64,000 nucleotides of DNA from Amaurobius ferox (lineage: Eukaryota; Arthropoda; Arachnida; Araneae; Amaurobiidae): assembly GCA_951213105.1 (NCBI GenBank), contig OX578155.1, forward strand, positions 33,203,984-33,267,983, given 5' to 3'. Positions 53,401 through 63,190 of the stretch are shown piece after piece. Both the position numbers and the translations under genes were made by a program. Within the stretch, counting starts at the first letter, position 1, and every line of letters starts with the position of its first letter. Under the pieces are notes generated by a model. The model saw only the letters and a list, made by a program, of their open reading frames with translations, was not told where the DNA came from and made no database searches.

Positions 53401-56400
53401 TAACTGTCTTCTGTCTCTCTAGCTTTATGGCTTTGGCCAGACCTGCACTTCCAAAGAACACAGCATACATTACTTTTTCATTGCTCGTTGTCTTTTCACC
53501 ATTGTTGGTTTGGGGTTACCACACCAATGTAGAAAAGACCCATGAAAGTAAACACCCATACTTTACATTCTTGACGTGTTGAAACGTCAAAAAACGGTAT
53601 GTACGTTTCATCGTCAGTTATGATTTTAGAAATATTGCTATGTCCACCATCATTAAGTAATTTTAGGGTCTCTTTACTTATTTTGACAAGCTCCGCTTTT
53701 TGGTGTTCTGTTAAATTATGGGGGACTCAACGACAAACTATTTTTTTCATATGCAGTTCGTCATGAATAATTTTATGTATAGCTGCGGATCCAATGTTAA
53801 GTTCCTTCTGCATCATTTGGTAGGAACAGCGATTATCATTGATTAACATTTTTCGAATGGCCGACACATTTTATGGGATTACAGCTGGCAAAATGTCTTC
53901 CTGTGTATTTTTCATCCAGGAGAAAATTCGAACCCTTCTAAACTCTGTAATCCATCTGAATACAGTCAAACGAGATAGAGCATCATTTCTATATGCTAAT
54001 TGTAGACGTTGAAGACATTCTTGAATAATAGCCCCACATTAAAATCATAGAAAATCGTAGCTCTATAATGCTCTCGCGTCAACTCCATTTTCTTTTCTTT
54101 GAAAATTTATTCTACGATAGCTAAATCGTAATTGTTGCCACAAATTATCGTCTGCGGACATGAAAGCATTTAAATTTAAATATCTGACCAATAATTTTTT
54201 TCTAGCGCATATCGTCTGCCCCTGTATTAAAAATTTCAGTGTGACCCTCAAATTTCAACATTTTTTCTCGATCGACAGTTTTGAACACATCCTTACAATG
54301 CGTGATTTAGCAAGTGTATCATATGAAATCATATTTAATTATTTTGCAATCGTCAAACGGAGTAAAGTGCAATATTATGAATGTATTTATTTATGAAATA
54401 AAGTACACTTTGATTGCTACGAAATTTCCTGCAGACAGGACTCCAACACAATTACAATGATTGCTCCGTTACTATGCAGCACAATTTATTGTAGAACTAG
54501 GTTTAGTGTCATTGGCAAATAAAGAAGTTTTATATTGACACTTGCTAAGTTAAATTCAAGTAGTTATTTAATTACAGTTTACATATACGTGTATATAGCT
54601 TGATTTTGTCAATTTTCAGTTGCTGTCCACAGATGAATGTGCCAGTAATCCATGCAGAAACGGAGGAACATGCGTGGATGCTTACAATAGTTATGTCTGC
54701 AAATGCCCTTCGAACTGGGAGGTAAGTGCGGCAGCATTTTCTTTATTCGTTCCTATTTTTTAATTGCTAGAGTGAAGATCATGATCTCCACCCTCAGATT
54801 TCTACACTAAACTAAACATTTGTTGATATGTACACTATACTGCGGAGCAAAAAAAAATTATTGAAATTTATTCGCCAGGGGTGTACAATATATCTTGTGT
54901 ATTAATATATCTTCCTACAAAATTTCATTATTATGGCTTCATTTCTTTTCCAATTTTGAGACTAAGGATTAAAATTAAATTTTCATTTTTTATTGAGCAA
55001 AATCGAATACGTTTTATCTTGTTAAATAGCGTGCACTTTTCTCATTAATTCAGGTTTCAAGTAGCGCAATATTGTTTCCTATTTGGAAATTTATATGTCC
55101 TTATGACGAATTTTAAGTAAGCTGCTGCAGGGGGGAGGGTAGGACAGCCCAGTGGTTGGCGTGCAAAGATTCTTCTTCTTCGACCCAGATCGTCCGACTT
55201 ACCGGAAAGGTATAAGGTATCAGTTTGGACGACAGGGAAGTGCCACCCAATTTAGACCGGAACCCAGTGGGGAAGGCATCCACAGGGACCGTACTCTACT
55301 TCCCCTTTTACGGACCCACATGTTTAACGTGATCGCATTCCGCGTGAACACGGAGGCAGCAGAGGGAATCAAACCCGGGCCAACCGAGTGCAATTCCCGC
55401 TCGCTAACCGCTGAGCTATCGCGCCCTACCCCCCGGGGGTGAAGTAGCTTGTCTCCGAGAGGGCTAATGACGTCATAAGCAAAAAAAACTTCCTTTTATA
55501 AAGATAATTGAGTTGGAAATACACGCAATGTATGTATATTGTATATAATAATGTTGAACTTACAAAAGCAAAATAAATGAAATGAATAATTATCAGGAGA
55601 AAAAAACATTTTTCTGTCCTCAGTTATAATTCGTTTCATTATAGCATTTCAGTCGTCTTATTGAGCCAGATAATTTGATTGAATGAAATTTAAATTAAAT
55701 ATTTTGGAAAATGTATGGCTCATTAGATTTAAAATATTCAGAGCCCCTAATAATTTTTCCAATCGGCGCTTATGGTAAGAGCCCCTAGTACTGTTCGGCA
55801 TTTGTTAATTAAGTCCCAAATTTTGTTAAGTCCCAAATTTGTTAATCTCCCGAAATTGTTAATCGGGACCCATTCTTATTTGCATTTTATATTCTTTGTA
55901 ATTGAAAGGAAATATATTACAAAATATACAATTGATGTCGCATCTTATACAACAGGGTCCACATTGCGACAATGACGTCAATGAGTGTGCTCTGTATTCT
56001 GGAACTGCCTTTGGATGTCAAAACGGAGCGACGTGCACAAATCTTCAGGGAAGTTACAGGTAATCTCTTTCGAAATTTAAAATTCGTTCGAATTCACTTG
56101 AATAGCCAATTGTTAAGAAGGAATTTCATATACGACATATTAAATTGTATAGGAACTTAGATTCCGTACAATCAATTTATATGTGTAATTACCTTTTAAT
56201 TTATCCTCTATGGTTATAATTAGATGTCTGTTCATTTGTCTTCTATAGAAATCGAGAGTAGGATACCTAGATAGGAAATTAGTAAGGCTGGGAAGGAAAT
56301 ACATCTTTTAAATAAAATACAAAAATACAAAGTACTTTGAAATCAATTGTTGGGATAAAATAAAATACAAAATTAAAGAAAATGCAAAATTCTTATCTCT

Positions 56401-59400
56401 TCCAGAAAGAAATACAAAATAGACTATGAAGTATAAAAATACAGTACAAAATAGAGTGTAAATTTGGAAGTGAACAGGGCATATTTCTTTTGTCAAATTA
56501 AATTTTACCAAAAGTTATTCACGTTGTATGTATTTAATAAATAGAATTCTATATAAATAATTATACATTATAATAGTGAATCATAATATTTTAATACCAA
56601 CATTTGCATCTGCAACATAAAAATACATTTTCAGAAAGCATAGTAATTTTTATTGGTACAAATTATTAACACATTACATGTTTAAAATGCAGTAGATAGT
56701 ACATTTTTAAGTTTTGTTTATCATTTTACTATCTACATGTTAAATATTTGTTGCCTATAGTTAAATTGTTAGTAGGAATTTCAGCCATTAAAATGGTGGC
56801 ATGTTCCTCCTGTACACAAAATTCCGCAGCATTTTCACGAAAATGGCCGTGGGATTGTCTGAAGAACTACAAAAACTTATTTCAGAATGCCATATATTAG
56901 TTACTGCACAAGGTAGATAAGAAAAGCGAGGAACCTGAGCAATAACATCAACGGTGACCCTTATAGGTTGGTCTCTTACGATTTAAAATTATCTAGAACA
57001 CATTTTTGTTCTTGTAGCACATTTAAAATAGCTTAAATGTAGCACTATGGATATAAAATGTTGAAAGCAATTCTCAGCTTACTGGCCTCATTACACTCTG
57101 TAAATACTATAAGTATTTGAAATTCATCCTTTGGCGTAAATGAAACTTAATTTCAAATGAGAATTTTATGGTGAAAAATGTTTCTCGCATTGCGTTCATG
57201 AATCAAAAAAAATCATATATGTGTCAGCAAATAAAGGATACATCCTTCTTAAAAACATTTGAACAATTCCTATATTTAGCTGAATGTGCACCTCCACAAT
57301 ATGTACATGTATTCAAGTCTTCATTGTTTTTAGTGCAGTTGCTAATCAAACGAGGTCTTGCACATATCATTTATTTTGGATGCATGAAACAAGCTTCTGA
57401 ACTGTGATACAATTTCTGAAATATGAAACATTGTGTCAAACTTCTGCGGCCATTATATCCCTCAAAATTTACCTTGATTCCAAGTATTTGTTTGATGATA
57501 TATATTTTCTCAGATTTTCAGTAGAAAACGACGTGAGTACATTTTTGGTTTAAGGGCAATTGGGTGACGCTTAAGAAGTCGAGACCAATATATTCTACCT
57601 CCGATTACATGATAATGGGTTAGTAAGAGCAGGGAGACCACAAATAATCAACTTAAGTACTTTATTTTTATTTAGACGTAATACTCAATTTGCTTATTAT
57701 CTTTAAGGAGGCGCGACTGGCAAAATTTTAGGTTTAAATTAAATTATGGCGTTTGATATATGAACTATAATGCTTGCAGGGTGCACGCAGCTTTCTGTTA
57801 GATTTATTATGTGCAAAGGATAATAAAAGTCGTGTTAGCAATTATTTGTACACCGGATTCATACTTATCGTATGTCCTTGAATCGAAAAAATCGAACAGA
57901 GAGCAAGCAACTCTAGTTGCACCAGAATAGTTTTTACTATTTAATAATTTCAAGGGATCTCTGCTGGTTCATTTCTAATCTGTGGGATTATCTACGAGAA
58001 ATATGAATAGTAAAAGTATTAGTGTGAGCAGTGCAAAATATTGTAATGCATGAATGTACGTATTGTAATGTACGAATATGGTGTAAAGCGAGTTCGAAAC
58101 CCACCAAAAGTATAGCTGTTTGTGTTAGTCTGGAAATTATGTCGGGAGTAAGATTCGCCAGTGGACAAATACTGGTACATCATTTTCAAAAGAGGGCACA
58201 CCAATTGCATTTGTATGTAATATGCATGTATTTGCAATTCTGACAGATGAATTATTAGAGAAGAAGTCGCCTGATGATTGCAGCCATAAACCTCACCACT
58301 ATTTATTTCGTGTTTTATTAGGTGTGATTGTCCTACGAACTGGTTCGGAATCCACTGCACAGAGCAGCACGATGACTGCAGCACCGCATCCCACCAAGAA
58401 CTCTGCGGCCACGGGACTTGCGTAGACGAAAAGCGTGTCCAGCCTGGACAGGTAAGTGGTTCCGATTATTTCTTTTAACACGTGGAGGACTCTTAGCTAG
58501 AATGTTAGCAAAAATAGCTAGATTGCTCTGGGAAATAGCTGTTAATGTGAGATGATATATATGCCACCCTTTCATTATAGGGTTAACATGCGTGGTCAGC
58601 ATGAGAAATGGTATGGCATCATTTCAGATATAACTAGCAAAGCAGTTTATAAATAGTTTTTAATCCCGTTATGCGACGTGTGTATAAAATCTGAATTATA
58701 TCCTCTATAAAATATTTATTTACTTATTTATTTATTTATTCAATTTATGTGGTAACAGCAGATGAAATCCAGTTACAGTATCCACATCATGGAGTTAGAA
58801 AGAATATAAAATTCCTATGGATGAAACATTTGAAAATGCCACAATGCTTCAAGAATTATAACTAGGTGTCGCTTGTGTTAGTAAAGTAGCTGCTATTGTT
58901 AGTTGACACGAAAAAAAGGCGTAGCATTTAGTATATGTATTTTGGATTATTTTTAAATGAAATGTTTCCTAATTATGAGTATAATTAACCAGTATTTTTT
59001 CATAGTTGTAGGATAGAGTACAAAATACGTGGAAATAAAAATAAATTGAAAGGTAAAATAATTTTGAATATGTAGGAATATCCATGTAGGAATATTGTAT
59101 CAGTTCTACTCTACATTGCGCTAATAAATTATTTTTACAATATTGACAGTTTAAATAAATATTTTAGGCCTTTTGACATAGAAATGCATGCAGTGCAGGC
59201 AGGACTACTTAACTCATCCCAGCGCCACCTGAATGATTGTCTAAAATGATATTGGCGCTTTTTATAATATGAAATTTTACTCAAGGCAGCGGAGGGAATC
59301 GAACCCGCGCCTAACGAGTGCAACTGCCACACGTTAATCACTGGGCTACAGCACCCTGCATGTAGTAGTGTGTCTCTCACGTAATATGCCGTAATAAAAA

Positions 59401-62201
59401 AGACTACAAGCCTTAACCATATATTCTAAATCAGCTATACAGCTTATCGCGCTTATTAGTATATTAGATAGTGACACAAAGTTCATGTTCGCAGAGCCAG
59501 AAAATTGCAATGTTATTGTTTTAAGCAGATCACATATTTAAATGAAATATTTATCAAATTATACAATACATACAAGGGGTGGAAGATCTTAACATTTCAA
59601 TGTTTTAGAATAGTCAGGGATGCGTTTTTTTTCCGTTTTAAATTATCATATTTTAATGAAATTTAGCAAAAATTGCACAATACTTAGTGTATGACTATCA
59701 AATAAGAGTTAGGTTTTTATTGTTACAATAACGTTTAAGATCATTAAATGACTATATTTTTTTAAAACTGTCTTAAACAAGAATAGAATATAACTTACTG
59801 TTTTTAAAGATATGCGATTGTTAACATTGAATTTAAATGAAAGAGTGACCCTCTAAGACAACTACACTACATTGCAATAACATTAAAAACATGAAAGATA
59901 TGCAATTAACACCTTAAAGAAAACATGTTATGAATTTTGATATCTTAATACGAGACATTATTGACATGCCCATAGAAATATCACGATTTGGCGGCTGTAG
60001 GTGCATCATAAGACCAACATTTCTTAATGAATGCCCACATTTGAATGTACATATTTAACAACACACAGAAAATGACAGAACTAAACTGAGATCTACAATA
60101 AAATTTTACACTTATTACAGAATAAATCTCAACTTCGTAGATTTTTAAGAAACTAGAGTCGATTTTTCACCGATTCTTAGAGATTGAAGCACAACATTGT
60201 TTATAAATCTTCATACTTTAGAGAATGGAACATAACTTAGCATTTATTTTGAATGAATAAGGATATTTCAGAATTTAAAATTGATTATAAATTTTATGAT
60301 TTAAATTCTGTAAAATGTAAATATATTTCGTTATGAAACTCACACTTTAGACATTTGATATGATTCGAATAAATTTATTTTTAATTTTTTTATATTTTAT
60401 TTTAAAAAACGAGATTAGTATACCTGTTACACTTGACTGCAAAGATACATAACCCATAACCATATAACATTTTTAAATGGAACATGCTAAAAAAAAATTA
60501 GTTAATGAGCGTAAATAAGGAGTTCAATTTGAAAAATGAAAAAACATTTAATGAATCTATTATTCATAAAATACACATTAATCATTATCTGTTGTACATT
60601 TAAGCAAATAATTTAAAATAATTTCCTTATCGCACATTCATAGTCCTCTGATTGTGAATGACTTGAAAAAAATTCTATCATACCAGTAAAAGACTTCTTC
60701 ACCACGCAACAAAATTTTCTTTGCTATGTTATTAATGTCAAGATTTAGAATTACTTGTTCAGCCACTCTGTCATACATTTGTAATGGAGTGCTGTAAAGA
60801 CATTCATGGTAACTTAGATCTTCAATTTGAGCAACATAGGCAATATATTTGAAAAGTTGTCTTACATGACCCATGATACCCATCTTGCTGCTCCATGTCT
60901 TCGGACGAGCCGGTTGGCCTGGGCTTTCGACATGACCCATGATGTTGTCATGAATACAAGAGATTAATTCTTAGAATGCGAAATTTTTGTCACAAATAAG
61001 TGATGATAGAAAGGTTATAGTGTTCTTCATTTTTAATATTTGAGCAGGAAGCCACTCTATAAATATACTTTCTCGAAGTTTTATACTAATGTTGTTAACA
61101 CAATTCTGTAAACATGCTATCCGATTTTTATCTAAGGTAATATGACACTGTATTAGACAAAATTTTGAATCATGTAATTGAATTATTTTCTGCAAATGCA
61201 GTTTTCCGTTGTCATTGAAACAGAACAACTCATTGCGACTGATGAAAGATGTATCTGCATATAGAATATTGAATGACTAAAATGTTTAAGAAAATTCACT
61301 CCATGTAGCAGGTGACAGTGTAACACCTTCACTCGTAGGCTGTAATTCATTTCTCTTGTTAGAGAGATATTTCCATATATACACTTTTAACTTCCCATGG
61401 CGAAGTTTCAAATATACATACACATCAGAACCTAAATGCCAACGACGGAGAGCATCTTGCATAAAATCTGAAGAAGCAGATTCAGTCGAAACTGATTCTG
61501 TAGTGGAGGATAACACTCCGCTATGTGTTAGAGCACAAGAAAGCAGATCTTGAGTTGAGTTTTCAATCTCGGTGATAACTTGTGAATTGACAACAGTAGA
61601 TGTTTCTGGTGGGGTTATGGAAGACATAAGGTAGGTCTCTAACCAATCCACAGCAATCTTTTGTGAGGGTGAATTGATCACATCTGAGACAATGCCCACA
61701 TATTTTGCTTTTTCTAGGGCAGGAACAGACAACTCCATAGTATTTCCACTAAAAATTATTACTTCGAGTGATGGCATACTTTGAATTTTAGACATTATTT
61801 TTAGATAGTAACATCCAACTACCACATTCAAAGTATAAGATTTATTTTTGAAACACTATAAATTTGTCACAGTTATGAACGGACCGAACCTACCCACGCA
61901 ACGCTCAAGGTTCAATTTTCGCACCTTGTCCTAGCCTCTCCGTGCTCTGCTTTTCCGGCCCTTCCTCGTTGCTTTTTGCTATTAAATACACACTATTATA
62001 TTGCCCTCGGTTTGACACTGTATTTACTGATTTGCACTCCTGCTCTTTCGTATTTGTTATTTTAATATATATGTATATATATATATAAATGTATATACAT
62101 ATTGCATATATATATATGTATATGTATGTATATATATATATGTATATATATATGATATATATATATATATGTATATATATATGTATATGTATATGTATAT
62201 A

Positions 62202-62261
<60 letters not shown>

Positions 62262-62999
62262 TGTATAAATATATATGTATATATATAATAATAATAGTTT
62301 GAAAGTGCTATGAAAGAAAAGTGAGAAGCTGTAACTCGAAAACCCTAACTTTCTAACAAGCCTACAAATTAAAGTATAAATCAGCAAATTTTCAATCAAT
62401 TGCAAAAAATACAAATTTCGAATCACCAGGTTAAAGAAATTCATCAAAAATCAATGGTATGGAATCGATAAAAGAAAAACAAATGAAATCCGAGCATTAA
62501 TGCTATACACGTGGACAAGGGCAAGGCCTAAATAATGGATTTGTACACTTGTTCAAAACTCTTCATCGGGTTCAAGTATTTTGTCGAAGCAAACACAAAA
62601 AATGTATGTTTCAGAAGAAATAAATAGATTATATCTATAAACTATTTCTACTTGGACAACATACATAAAGAAGAAACGATAAAAGGAAACAAGAATACCT
62701 GTAGAAAAACACTGCAAATGCATAAAGCTGTCGAACCCGGTAAACCAGAATGAAGAGACCAGTGTTGCCATTCGCAAACGAAAAATAAATGATCTGTTGT
62801 TGCCATTCGTAAGAAATATATAAGAGTAATGCGAAAAGGCAAGAAAAAGTGATAATATACAATCAGAGCTACTAAAAAGTGGGATTAATAATAGAAAGAC
62901 TAATGTTTAAGAGGATGTAAAAATAAAAGTATTATTAATAATAGAGAATGGAGATGTCAGGCTAATATAAAAAAACTGTCAATAGAATTCATGAAAATC

Positions 63000-63030
<31 letters not shown>

Positions 63031-63154
63031 AAATTCATGATTTTATGTATATATATATATATAATTCTATTTTTCATTTGATCTTTATACTCATTAATTA
63101 ATAGGGGTAGAATGAGAAGTATTTGACTATATTGCAAGGAATTAAAATTCTTAA

Positions 63155-63190
<36 letters not shown>

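Noticed and set aside
61905..62447. 180-residue minus-strand protein rich in Ile and Tyr
   Set aside because: It is the translation of an alternating TA microsatellite.
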